Positions 46,506 to 57,030 of a stretch of DNA of 64,000 nt are shown piece after piece. The DNA lies in contig NC_079517.1 of the NCBI RefSeq assembly GCF_000801105.2, positions 18,795,579 through 18,859,578 on the forward strand, in the 5' to 3' direction. The position numbers and the translations under genes are program-made. The notes beneath the pieces were generated by a model that saw only the letters and a program-made list of their open reading frames with translations, did not search any database and was not told the origin of the DNA. Position 1 is the stretch's first letter; the number at the start of each line of letters is the position of its first letter. The stretch comes from Raphanus sativus (Eukaryota > Streptophyta > Magnoliopsida > Brassicales > Brassicaceae).

Positions 46506-47213
46506 ATGTCGAACTTCAACTTGGAATCTGTCCCTCCTTCCATCCTCCATAAGATTCTCTCAAAGGTAGCAACAAACCACATCCGGGACTTCGGTAGTGC
46601 TAGAATTGCTTTCTCCGGGTTCAATCAAATAGGCAGAGACGACTACTTCTACCAATCTGCTAATCTCATTGGCTTTAATGATTGGATTGATGAGGTTAAT
46701 GCTGTAAGAACATTCCGACTTAGGTGCTACCAAGCCGGTAATCCAGAGGCCATCTACCTACGAGGTATGCATGAGTTCTTTCAACTTCATTTACTTGATG
46801 AAGGAAGAGAGAAAATCCATATTGCTGCTGAGAGAGGATTGGAGTTGGCCAAGTTTGTAGATGGAATGCTGAACTTAGCGTTTAGTGTAGATGATGGAGG
46901 GTTGTTTCACAAATATCCTAACTTTAGTCGTGAGTTTGTTCATCGGATGAATTTCATGATCCAGACTGATCTACCCTCAGGCCATTGGGGTTACGACAAA
47001 CCTCAAGAGTTTATGTCACTACTTGAAAGAATAAAGAATCCCACCTTCTCAAATGATTGCTGGTGCTCCGCAATAGAAGAACCGGTGTTTGTAGTCTCCT
47101 ATAATGGATCAATAACACAGTGGAAGTGCGATCGTTGTTTCTGGCAATGTGAAGTTTGGGACTTCTGCAATGAAATTCACTTGACAGCTGCCAACTGGCC
47201 AATTGAAGATTAG
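46506..47213 (+). CDS. F-box protein of the At1g67623/At2g35280-like class
   Basis: Single exon, 235 residues from the ATG at 46,506. The N-terminus (LESVPPSILHKILSKVATNH) is a degenerate F-box start. The middle has FRLRCYQAGNPEAIYLRGMH and EFFQLHLLDEG, then GLELAKFVDGMLNLAF, typical of this class, in which short Sel1-like helices follow the F-box. The C-terminal part has a Cys/Trp-rich block (NDCWCSAIEEP, WKCDRCFWQCEVWDFC). Such proteins are adaptors of SCF ubiquitin ligases; the target is unknown. The frame is intact with a plausible TATA box and CT/CA-rich leader. It does not correspond to a gene I expect at this place in Arabidopsis, so it may have arrived by transposition or lineage-specific duplication. 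Confidence 0.75.
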   Translation: MSNFNLESVPPSILHKILSKVATNHIRDFGSARIAFSGFNQIGRDDYFYQSANLIGFNDWIDEVNAVRTFRLRCYQAGNPEAIYLRGMHEFFQLHLLDEGREKIHIAAERGLELAKFVDGMLNLAFSVDDGGLFHKYPNFSREFVHRMNFMIQTDLPSGHWGYDKPQEFMSLLERIKNPTFSNDCWCSAIEEPVFVVSYNGSITQWKCDRCFWQCEVWDFCNEIHLTAANWPIED

Positions 47214-47999
47214 TTGTGGTGTTTATTTCTCGAGTTTATGGCATGTAGTTTTATCTACTTTCACTATGTTTGACTTAATGTAATGTCTCTAGTTTCAATC
47301 ATCTAGTTTCTCTCTATAAACTAATCTTTGTATATTTTAACTTCAATATATCATTAACAAATTAACTACATTTCTACTTTTATTTTAACAAATAAACTTC
47401 ACTAGCCATTTGGAGATTAGTTTTATCAACTTTTACAACATTTCTACTTTTTACAACATTTCTACTTTTATTAAATATGTACAACATTTTTAAGTTTGGC
47501 CAAAATCTATTTATATCATATAAACTATTTTTTAAATTCAAAATTCAATAAATATATCAATAACAACAACTCTGTCCAAAAAATAACATAATAAAACATT
47601 TGAAATCTAAAAGTGCGATTTAGTTAAATTTAGTTCAACTTAGTATTATATACAGAATATTGTTGATGATTTATTACGATGTACAGTTTCACCAATATTT
47701 ACAATCACACTAATTCTTACAAAGATTTCGAAAGTTATAGAGAAAGATATCTGAATTTCATAGATCGGGTCTGGATGGTCCGCGAAATGGTCCTGGTTGG
47801 GTTGTAATTATGCAAGTTTCTGTTGGCCATGTGGTCTTTTAATAAATTTTCGTATTTAAATAAAGAATTATTTAGTTCTAAATCTGGGCAGTTTCGGGCA
47901 GGAGTATCTCAGCTCTTTTTTTTCGGGCAGGAATACCTGAGCGTTTGATTCTTAGAGACCTTTGCATTCGTTCCTAGTTCAGAAGTTCCTTTGATTTAC
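47214..47999. other. AT-rich spacer downstream of the F-box gene
   Basis: Contains the F-box 3' end. Nothing else recognised. Confidence 0.45.
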
Positions 48000-48002
48000 T
48001 TA

Positions 48003-48499
48003 GAGCATTATTATCGCTCAAACCCACCAAGGGTTTCTTTAACTTTTTATTTTACCTTCTGTCTAAAAGAAATATATTAAAAAACACCAATTGTGGTTCA
48101 TCACGTATCGATAGGGTCCGCGAATAATGCAAACCACCACTAACAAACATTTTTTCACTGACGACATTTCCTTCTTTTTTTCTTCTTTTTGGTGAGATCC
48201 ACACCAACTTTTCCCCTACATATTCTCCTAAGATACTTAGATAATAATGCTCTTTAGAGGATGAACATTTATGAACTCTCCCTTTTGTATTATTTTAATT
48301 TATTTTTTTGAAAAAAAAAAATTAATTAGTCGGACCAATCGCGTGCCGCCACATGTCGTGGGGCCCGCGCTATAGTGCATGAACCGTTTTACTGGAAGAA
48401 GCAAGTTCATAAGTTTGGCGGGACCCACAATTATAATAATATTCTTTTTATTTGGGAATGTGTGTGAACCTATTGAGTGATCCCTCAATGGAGATGCTC
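48003..48499. mobile_element. PIF/Harbinger-type MITE (497 bp)
   Basis: The left end is GAGCATTATTATCGC and the reverse complement of the right end is GAGCATCTCCATTGA. TTA is present at 48,000-48,002 and 48,500-48,502. It is non-coding, with a homopurine/pyrimidine run in the middle. The right TTA is shared with the left flank of the 5.4-kb Harbinger element. Confidence 0.75.
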
Positions 48500-49024
48500 T
48501 TAGACCATCATTATCAGTGGCCTTAGGGCCAGCCGTTAGTTTATTTTGGGTTTAAAATAAATCAGAAATGAGTAAGGCCAGGCCAAACGGGCCTAAATTA
48601 AGGTCTGATTTTCGTGGCCCTTAAGGGAACGTGTCATCACGAGATTGGGAGAAGAAACCGAAGTCGAGAAGAGATTGAAGTGTTTTGTCGGTCTGGTCTT
48701 CTCACTTTTCGAAAACGAGATCGAGAAGAATCCATCGTCTTCTCCGTTTCTTCGATCTCGAAATCATCGTTCTCCGTTTCTTCTCTCCGTTTCCAGTAAC
48801 AGATCGGCGTTCTCCGTTTCTTCTCTCTTTCATCTCCGTTTCAACTTCGTCTATCTCGATCTCTTCGATTGGAACCCTATGTCGATCAATTCCATCTCAG
48901 TCAGTTCCATATAGTTAGCTTCCATCTCGATCTACGGCGGTTTCAGCGGCGGTTCTCTCTCACTTCAGCGGCGTTTGGCTTCGGGTATCAGCGGTGGATC
49001 TCCATCTCGATCTGTTCCGGTTTC

Positions 49025-49210
49025 AGCGGCGGTTCGGTTCGGGATTAGCGGCGGTTGCGTTCGGGTTCAGCGGCGGTTGCGTTCGGGTTCAGCGGGGGGT
49101 CGGTTCGGCTTCTGCGGCGGTTTGGTTCAGGTTCTTCGGTGGTTCTGTTCGGGTTCTGCGACGGTTCGATTCGGTTTCTCCGGCGGTTCACTCCGGTTCT
49201 GCGGCGGTTC
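49025..49210 (+). repeat. 22-bp minisatellite, about 8.5 copies, in the Harbinger 5' leader
   Basis: Tandem 22-bp units, each starting near AGCGGCGGTT and ending TTCGGGTTC, with substitutions. Degenerate copies extend upstream to about 48,940. GC content is far above the surroundings. Because 22 is not a multiple of 3 and the unit has no stop in any frame, all three plus frames stay open here; these are not genes. A splice-donor-like AAG|GTATGT follows at about 49,232, suggesting the array is in a 5'-UTR exon. Confidence 0.85.
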
Positions 49211-50013
49211 TCTATAGTCGGCTATATCAACAAGGTATGTGAAACACTCTCCTTAGATTTCATTGAATGACTGATTTTGTTTTCAAAATAATATAAGTCT
49301 CTGTTCTGAAACTGCATATATGATTGAATCACATTGTTGATATTAGATATAAATATGCATTAAAACGTTGAAACATAGATTGGCCATATATTTGTTGATA
49401 TAGATTGGAAGTTGAGAAAATTATATACGGTTTGTATGTCTTTGCTTAATATGTTACAATTTTAAAACGTTGAAACATATGATGGTATCGTTGATGTATG
49501 TCTATGCTTAATATGATGGTAGTGTTAGTGATAACTCTTTACTTGTATATATGACTGTGAAGGATATGATATGAATGGTTTCTTTGTGATAACTCTTGAC
49601 TGATAGATATATTGTTGATGTAGCCGAGTATAGATATGACTGTGAAGGAGAATAATGGTTTGTTTGTGATAACTCTTTACTCGTTATAGTTACATTGGTT
49701 AGGTTTAGTCTAGATGCTTCTTATAGTTACATTCGTTAGGGTTATATTTCAATCGTAATTGGTTATATCTACTCGTTATAGTTACATTGTCATTGGTTAG
49801 GCTTTTTAGGTGTGTAATAATAACTTTAGATTAGACATTTCTTGTTGATGGTTAGTCATTATGTGGGTTAGTTATTACTCTTCAATTGCTTATATCTACT
49901 CGTTATAGTTATTACTCTTCAATTGCTTATAATTAAACCCCATCTCATCCCCCATAAATATACACACGCACTACTCTTCTATCATCTCACTCTCTTCCTT
50001 CTTCCATACTCAT

Positions 50014-50912
50014 ATGGATCCAAAGTATCCTCAATCTCAGCCCTCTAGTTACGTAGGACTGCTTCACAGTCAACAAGGTAGTGTATTCCATGAAAACTTT
50101 CCTTATGAAAGTTTTCATTCGAGTGTTAACTTTGGAGAATCAGATATCCCGGCGTTTAGCTCACAACAATCTCAAGAAACACCAGTGGACCGTGCTGTTC
50201 GTCGCAAATGGACACCAGCTGATGACGCGGTCCTTATAAGTGCGTGGCTTAACACTTCCAAGGATCCGATAATTGGAAACGACCAGAAGTCGGGGACGTT
50301 TTGGCAGAGGGTTGTGGACTATTACGCAGCAAGTCCTCATGGAGTAGAGGAAGGTGAAAAGAGAGAGCCTCAACAATGCAGGAAGGATGGGGCAGAATCA
50401 ATGAACACGTCAACAAATTCTGTGGGGCATATTCTGCAGCAGAGAGACAACACGCAAGTGGTGAGAATGACTGTGATGTTCTCAAGAAGGCTCATGACAT
50501 CTTCTACTCTGATCATGACCACAAGTTTACCCTTGAGCATGTGTGGTGTGTGCTTAGGCATGAACAGAAGTGGCGTTGCCTTAACCCTCCTAGAGCTACT
50601 GGCGGTTCAAAGAGGAAAAATGTTGCAGAAACTTCAAGCACCAATGCTCCAGACACCAATGCTCCAGAAACCAATGTTGCAGAAGCTGAGACCCGGCCTG
50701 AAGGTATCAAGGCTGCTAAGGCAAGAAGGAATGGTGGGAAAGGGAAGTCCGTGGCTGAGTATGCGAGTATTTGGGCAATGAGAAAGGAGGATTTGGAGAA
50801 GAAGGAGACACTGTCCAAGCTGGCTATACTGGACACTCTCTGTGCCAAGAAAGAACCATTAACTGAAGCGGAGGAAGTGGTGAAGAATAAGCTTCTTGCC
50901 AAGTATTTCTGA
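50014..50912 (+). pseudogene. PIF/Harbinger ORF1: Myb/SANT-like DNA-binding protein with one frameshift
   Basis: The ATG at 50,014 opens a frame with VRRKWTPADDAVLISAWLNT, then GTFWQRVVDYYAASPHG and QQCRK. The continuation WGRINEHVNKFCGAYSAAER, DVLKKAHDIFYSDHDHKFTL, EHVWCVLRHEQKW lies in the next frame. One missing base at about 50,388-50,392 explains the switch. After the Myb/SANT-like trihelix comes a Thr/Asn/Ala-rich linker and a conserved C-terminal helix (EYASIWAMRKEDLEKKETLS) ending LLAKYF. This is the NAM-associated type common in crucifers. In PIF/Harbinger elements ORF1 binds the ends and imports the transposase to the nucleus. Rest of the frame is open, so the break is recent, or a sequencing error. 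Confidence 0.8.
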
Positions 50913-51166
50913 AAACAAGGGTTCGAGATCTAATGTGTTGCTTTAACTATGCTGTTCTAAAAATTTATCTTATGAATGCTCTGCTTTGTAGTATCTTAAG
51001 TATGCTTTGTATGCTTTTTATTTTCTGTTCTGTATGTGTACTGGTTATCTTTCAATCAATGAAATATGTTATCATTGAAGTTTAAAATTATGTGTTAGTA
51101 ATGTCTGTTCTTATGTGAAAATTATGTGATATTAATCTATGTTGTTTTCTGCAGGTAAAGATACAA

Positions 51167-51779
51167 ATGGGGCTTCACAGCTATAGCCAGCCATCGGAGT
51201 CAGAGGATATCTTTGGAAATGATTCCCACAGTGGCTACAGCGAGACGGAGGATCTCATTAGACGTGACCAAGCTGAGTTAAGCTTATTTCGTGAACCGGT
51301 GGTGTACCCTCCACAACCTGAGGTGGAGTTCGGCTTCCCGCAGAGTTGCTACTGTGGAGGTCAGCCACACCTTGCAACCTCTACCAGCAGCAACGATCCA
51401 GGTTATATTGATAGTGTTAGAGATGTGTTTGTGTTCTGCAGAGAGTGGTCTCATTGTTTTGTGTTAATGCGTGTGTGATAAAGGGCGAAGATATTACACT
51501 TGCGCGAATGTAGACGACGGGGACTGTCATGTTTTTAAATGGTGGGATGTGGCCGTAATGGAAGAGATGAGAGCAAGAGATCTCCACGTGCATCAGCTGA
51601 CCGAAAAGGTTCAAAACCTTACCTTTTTTAGTGACTATGAGACTGAGCAGAAGCTCCTGAGCCTAGAGAAGCTTGTGGGTGATTTAGCTAAGGAGAAATC
51701 AAGGTTCACTTTTGAGTACTTTGTGGGTTTACTGGTTCTGGTGGCAATTTTACTAGACATACTGGTTATGTTTTACTAG
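51167..51779 (+). CDS. GRF zinc-finger protein with coiled coil and C-terminal membrane segment, inside the Harbinger element
   Basis: Two exons (51,167-51,401 and 51,484-51,779) join in frame to 176 residues. The start is acidic and Ser-rich. The GRF zinc finger spans the intron: CYCGGQPHLATSTSSNDPG then RRYYTCANVDDGDCHVFKWW, with C-x-C and later C and C/H ligands and the family's NPGRR-YYTC form (here DPGRR). A helical segment follows (AVMEEMRARDLHVHQLTEKV), then EYFVGLLVLVAILLDILVMF at the very end, a tail-anchor-like hydrophobic stretch. It is of the crucifer At4g04775-like family of unknown function. A splice acceptor (TTCTGCAG) 12 bp upstream of the ATG implies a 5'-UTR exon further upstream, perhaps shared with ORF1. 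It is the only one of the element's three genes with an unbroken frame. Confidence 0.75.
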
Positions 51780-52283
51780 GCATGATATTTTAACTTTGTG
51801 GCTTGTAATGTTTTAACTTAATTGGAGATGTGAAAAATGTTTATGTTTATGTAATGTTTGATGTAATCGGATTGTGAAAACTGGTTATGGTTATGTAATG
51901 TTTTATATTTATGAAAAATGTTTATGTTTAATTGTCTATTGACACTACTTGGTCTTTTTTTTTGTCGTACACTACTTGGTCACAAGATGTGAAAAATTAT
52001 GTGACACTGCTTGGTCACAAGGTGTACTTGGTCACAAGATAACATAAAATGTATCACAAGATGTACTTTCAAATACTCATAAAAATTTGTCAGCATATAT
52101 CATGTGAATTGTTTCTTTATCACATGAAAAAGTCACAAGATTAAATCAATTGCAACTATAGTATCACGGGAGAAGAAATGCACTACTTTAACTATATAAG
52201 TAGCCTTCTTCTCTCAATTGCAAAATACACTTGCTCACTCTTTTCCTATTTCCAATAAATTTTATCTCTTTCAAAAATTGTCG

Positions 52284-53558
52284 ATGGCTTCTTCTTCTCA
52301 TTATCATTACCACAGAGAAGATAATGATCAATTAGATTCCATGTTTGATGATTTATCTGAAGAAGACGGTGATATTTTTCCAGAACCTAAAGAGCGCAAG
52401 AAACGAATTTTTATCGAGAGAAACCGGGAAGAAGGCGCCACCAAACTCTGGAATGATTATTTTAGTGAAACTCCAACATACGGGCATCGTTTATTTTGGC
52501 GACGGTTTCGAATGAACAAACCCTTGTTCATGCGTATTGTCAATCGTCTCTCTACCGAAGTACCATATTTTCGCTCAACACAAGATACAACCGGGCGATC
52601 TGGTCTAACTCCGCTCCAAAAATGTACTGCAGCAATTCGTCAATTGGCATACGGTGGTGGGGCTGATACAGTTGACGAGTATGTGCGACTAGGTGAAACA
52701 ACTGCTGCAAAATGTTTGCACCGCTTTGCTGCCGGAATAATCCACTTGTTTGGAGATCAATATCTAAGACGCTCTATACCGGAGGATCTTCAAAGACTAT
52801 TCTTTGAAGGAGAAGAACGTGGCTTTCCGGGGATGATTGGAAGCATCGATTGTATGCATTGGGAGTGGAAGAATTGTCCTTCCGCTTGGAAAGGAATATA
52901 TTCACGAGGAACCGGAAAACCAACACTTGTATTGGAGGCGGTAGCTTCATATGACCTCTGGATATGGCACGCGTTTTTTGGAGCTCCAGGTACAATGAAC
53001 GACCTTAATATTCTTGATCGCTCACCTATTTTTGATGACATTATTAACGGAATAGCTCCGCAAGTCAACTTCAACGTCAACGGAAGAGAGTATCACTTGG
53101 CTTACTATCTCACAGATGGTATTTATCCAAAATGGGCGACTTTTATTTAATCTATCCGACTTCCACAGGGTGAGAAAAATAAGCTATTTGCTAAAAAGCA
53201 AGAATCAGTCCGAAAGGATGTTGAGCGTGCCTTTGGAGTCCTGCAAGCTAGATTCGCCGTTATTAAAAATCCATCTAAATTATGGGAAAAAGAAAAAATA
53301 AAAAATATAATGAAAGCTTGCATCATACTCCACAATATGATTGTCGAAAATGAACGAGGTTCATATAGTCTGCATAACATTTCAGAATTTATTGACGGAG
53401 AAGGAGAAGATGCATATTCCGTCGGTCTAGATGATACACTCCGCAATACAATTGATGCTCGAAGAAGGATTCAGGATACACCAACCAATCAACGATTAAA
53501 AGCTGATTTGATTGAAAATATATGGGCTAAATTTGGACATTTTCCAAATAACATATAA
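52284..53558 (+). pseudogene. PIF/Harbinger DDE transposase with one premature stop
   Basis: A 424-residue frame from the ATG at 52,284 is open except for TAA at 53,148-53,150. N-terminal part: acidic, then RLFWRRFRMNKPLFMRIVNR and LTPLQKCTAAIRQLAYGGGA (helix-turn-helix-like). Catalytic Asp 1 is in GMIGSIDCMHWEWKNCP and Asp 2 in APGTMNDLNILDRSP. The third acidic residue is in RKDVERAFGVLQARFAV and lies after the stop. The tail has IILHNMIVENERG. The stop falls at a place where a Lys or similar codon would need a single base change, and the frame stays open after it. The shortened protein would lack the last catalytic residue. In crucifers this family is the nuclease HARBI1-like group. Confidence 0.9.
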
Positions 53559-53901
53559 ATAATAAAGTTTCTATAAATTGAATAAAATGTTTGTTTCCTT
53601 TATTTTATAATGTTTGTGATGTTTTTTTTCTTTGTAATTTGTTGTAATATATATTTTTTTCGGCAACTGTTGTAATTTGTTTTTTATGTTAAATTTGGGT
53701 TTTATATGTTTTATATATAACTTCTCTTTCATTTATCATTATTTACTAAAATAAACACTTATATTATTAAAGGCCAAAATATATTTCCTATCAATAATCA
53801 CCATTTTAATAAGTGCCCTTAACTAATTCCCTTAACACAACATTTATAATTAAATATGTCTAAGGGCCCAAATTTTTGGGACACCAATATTGATGCTCTT
53901 A

Positions 53902-55705
53902 TGTCTTACTTCCTCTTGTGAGCATGTCTATGGTGGCGCTAGGGTTAATGACCTCCTTAACCACATGACGACATACATGTTCCCATTTCATACACACACA
54001 TTGAGTGTTTCTTGTTAACTATGATGAGTTCAAAAATACATTTTTTCAAAATTTTTGATGCAAAAACAAAACCAAAAAATCTCAGAAGCTAATAATAAGA
54101 AACAAGTAAAAAAGACGCACAACTCAGTTAACTAGACCGAAATGAGCTTTTGAGAGCCAAACAAAATCTATGAGCTCTCCACCTTTGCAAAGCAGCTCGA
54201 GACAAGCAGAAGCATCACAATGCAATGAAGCAAAGCAAAGTAACTCAACCCACAATTTACTCAATATCTTCTATTTCTTGCCACTTTCTTCAAGCTGCTT
54301 TAGTTTCCTCACAACTGAACTCTGCCATCGCCTTTTTCTCTCGATGACACTGGAGATAAATCAAAGCAAATCTACAACTGTTGACAGTCTTAGCGGTCTA
54401 AAATCGAACTAAGACATGTAAGTCTTAGTCATTTCCGATGCAAATTAAAATTAGGGTTCTTAATTGAAAATTGGGTGTTTGGTAAATGAATGTTTAATGT
54501 TAGCATGTTTACTTTGATTTTTCAAACAGATAAACACTTATCTTGAGATTAGTAACTAAGCAACTCTCGTCTCCCTCACATATTTTCCTTTCGTCTCTCT
54601 GCAAAGTCTAAGCTTCCATTTCTTTCCAACGTACTTGCTTTCTTCCTAGTTTCTCAAAAGATTGACCCCTTTTGTGTGTTTATGTATTGTATTTGATATT
54701 GTCTCTAATGTTTTTGTAGTTTTATGCTAAACTTGTTTGTGGGATATGTCTACGCATTTGATACGATTTGATGTTAACTTTTGGTATTTGAAAATTACAG
54801 TCTAGTTGTAGTAGCTGCAACTCTGTGGTGAAAGGCCTATCTAACTTAGACAAGATCTTTAGTTACTAATCTTTTTGAGATAAGTGTTTATTCATTTCTT
54901 TGAGAAGTTTGTTTTTTATTTTAATTGTTTGATTTTATTAAGGATCTACAAGAAAATATCGAAGGATAAACCATTTGCAAATCTCGTGACTATCTACAAG
55001 GCGCTCACTTTTGTTCCAGTCTCTCAAATGATTATGTTTTTGTGAGTTTATGTATTGTATTTGATCTTGTTCATAATGGATATGCTAAACTTGTTTGTGG
55101 AATATGTCTCTGATAAGCCAGTTTAATACCAGTCATAGCAGTTCATGTGCAAGTTTTTAATCCTGTTTGGTCTCATGTCTAAGCATTAATACAATTTGAT
55201 GTTAATTTTTGGTTTCAGGAAGGATTTTTATAGTTTTAGAAAATGTTCTAGAAACTCTGATATTAACAAATTTGAAAAAAAATTGCTTATTTACGCAGGA
55301 TAGTAACACGGTGGAAAATTCATTATCTCTCAGGGTAGCATTGCTTGAGCTCAAGTATCCTATTAGTTTAAAGCCAAGACAAAACAATTGGAGATTTATA
55401 TTGTTTATTGAAAATTTTCAGATTTCAAAATGTAACAAAATAGTATTTTACATGTTCTGGACGACTTTACAAAACAAAAAAAAATAGAAAAATGATATAG
55501 ACATTTAGTAATTTTTGGACGGATTTCCAAAAATAATATATTAATGTATTTCTTTCTAGCAGTATTTAAACTAACAAATAAAATGAAATCAAAAATTAAG
55601 AATTTAATATCTGGATATTTGGTAAATTTCAAATAGTGATGTGATTTTTTGAAAAAAAGAATTAGGAAAACAATCGAACCCAAAAATGTTTAATTAGGTT
55701 GTTTA
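53902..55705. other. Spacer with diverged internal duplication
   Basis: No gene recognised. Two related segments, about 54,650-54,800 and 55,015-55,215, share TTTATGTATTGTATTTGAT, ATGCTAAACTTGTTTGTGG and ATATGTCT and TTTGATGTTAA, with different insertions. They could be remains of a duplicated non-coding exon or element. Confidence 0.45.
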
Positions 55706-56979
55706 TTAGATTTTGACCCGCGCTTTCAAAGCGCGGGTTTATTTTTTTATTTTTTAAAATTTACAAATATTTAGTAAATGTCATATTTTCATATATTTAT
55801 TTTTTTATAAAAGACTTAAACTTTTTATCTTTCTTTATCGTGTTTCATTTTAAATGAGTATAGGCCTGAGCACAATATCCGGATCCGAAGAATCAACCCA
55901 AAACCGACCCGAAAATGAGGGTCCCAAACCGATCAGACCCAGGGTAAATATCCGAATGACTTCTAAATTAATATATCCAATGAACCGGTCCCAAACCCGA
56001 CCCGAACCGAGAACTGAATGAGTACCCAAAGATATCCAAAATGTGAATATATCTAAAAATATATGTTATTAATTATATTTATAATTATTGTAATATTTTA
56101 AATTAATATTATAAGTTAACTATAGTAGTTATTTTTGGTGCTTTTGAGTATTTTTGGATAAAATATGATAATTTGGATAAAAGTTTACCCAAAAAACTGT
56201 ATAGAATGAATATTTTGGTTACTTTCGGTTACTTTTGAGTAATTTGGATACAAAAATTTGAACTAAATCGGATACTTTGGTTACTTTGAGTACAAATAAC
56301 CGAACCTATTTTAGATACTTTGGTTATTTGGTTATTTTTCAGGTTCTTATGCATGAGAACCGAATCCACCCGGATCCGGAAATACTCAACTCGAACCCGA
56401 TCCGAAATTTTATAATACCCGAATGGAGTTTAAGTTCAAAACTCTAAAAACCCGATACCCGAAAAAATCGATCCGTACCCGAATGAGTCCCGAACGTCTA
56501 GGTCTAATGAGTATTTATGTTTAGAAAATTGAACTTTATTTTTAATGAATTAAGTTGGTATAACTCTGATAAAATTAATTTCATTATGTGGCTAATTTTT
56601 TAAATAAAAAAGTTATATACTTTTAGTAAAGATTTATACTTTTCAACGAAAAAATTCAAATTTTTTTTATGAATGCTTAAATTATATTAAAAAGAAAAAA
56701 CATAATAATTATGTGATTATTTTTTTTTCACAACACAAAATATTAAAAATGATTGAAAATAAACTATTTGAACTTGAAGAAAAAAAATAAAAATTGGATC
56801 TGATTTTTTAATCGGCCCAAAAAGATCTAATGTGAGAAGTGAGCTGGATCCAAAAAAATGACCCAATATAAATGTGTTATTAATATTACTTGATTGCCTT
56901 TAATGAAATATGCAATGTTAGTAAATGAAAAGGTATTTTTAGTAAAAAAATCAATAAGATCCTGCTTTAATAGTATAAA
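55706..56979 (-). mobile_element. Non-autonomous Helitron (1.27 kb) containing a nested element
   Basis: On the minus strand the 3' hairpin is ACCCGCGCTTTGAAAGCGCGGGT followed by CAAAATCTAA (a CTRR end). The 5' end is TTTATACTATTAAAGCAGG, the canonical TCTATACTATTAAAG with C changed to T. The flanks are A on the 5' side and T on the 3' side. The 3' hairpin and CAAAATCTA match those of the Helitron at 23,721-24,448, so they belong to one family. Without the nested 653-bp insertion the Helitron is about 620 bp. Confidence 0.75.
55862..56505 (-). mobile_element. TTCGG-rich non-autonomous element, member 3, with 9-bp target duplication
   Basis: Flanked by the exact 9-bp repeat AATGAGTAT (55,853-55,861 and 56,506-56,514). 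Its left end (AGGCCTGAGCAC, then GGATCCGAAGAATC) matches the right end of member 1 read inward, and its right end read inward (CGTTCGGGACTCATTCGGG) matches the left ends of members 1 and 2. It is therefore in the opposite orientation. It is inserted inside the Helitron, so it is younger than that Helitron. Confidence 0.75.
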
Positions 56980-57030
56980 TGTCCAAATAGACTTGTTTAG
57001 GACATCTTGTTTATCGGATATATACAGTAG

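Larger units (their letters stand above)
48503..53898 (+). mobile_element. PIF/Harbinger element, 5.4 kb, three genes, probably recently disabled
   Basis: The left end is GACCATCATTATCAGTGGC and the reverse complement of the right end is GAGCATCAATATTGGTGTC (14 of 19 identical). The flanks are TTA (48,500-48,502) and TTA (53,899-53,901). All genes are on the plus strand: a leader with a 22-bp minisatellite, a Myb/SANT-like ORF1 (50,014-50,912), a GRF zinc-finger/membrane protein (51,167-51,779) and a DDE transposase (52,284-53,558). ORF1 plus transposase is the standard PIF/Harbinger pair; the middle gene is an extra. ORF1 carries one frameshift and the transposase one stop, so this copy is non-autonomous unless helped. 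Confidence 0.85.

Noticed and set aside
48975..49270. Three overlapping Gly/Phe/Arg-rich frames
   Set aside because: They are the three readings of a 22-bp tandem repeat that happens to lack stops. No homology and no common start context.
50161..50902. Several minus-strand frames of 70-130 codons over the Harbinger ORF1 and transposase
   Set aside because: Shadows of the real plus-strand coding sequence; no homology of their own.
54170..54412. 80-codon plus-strand frame (Ser/Gln-rich)
   Set aside because: Low complexity, no homology and no promoter or splice context.
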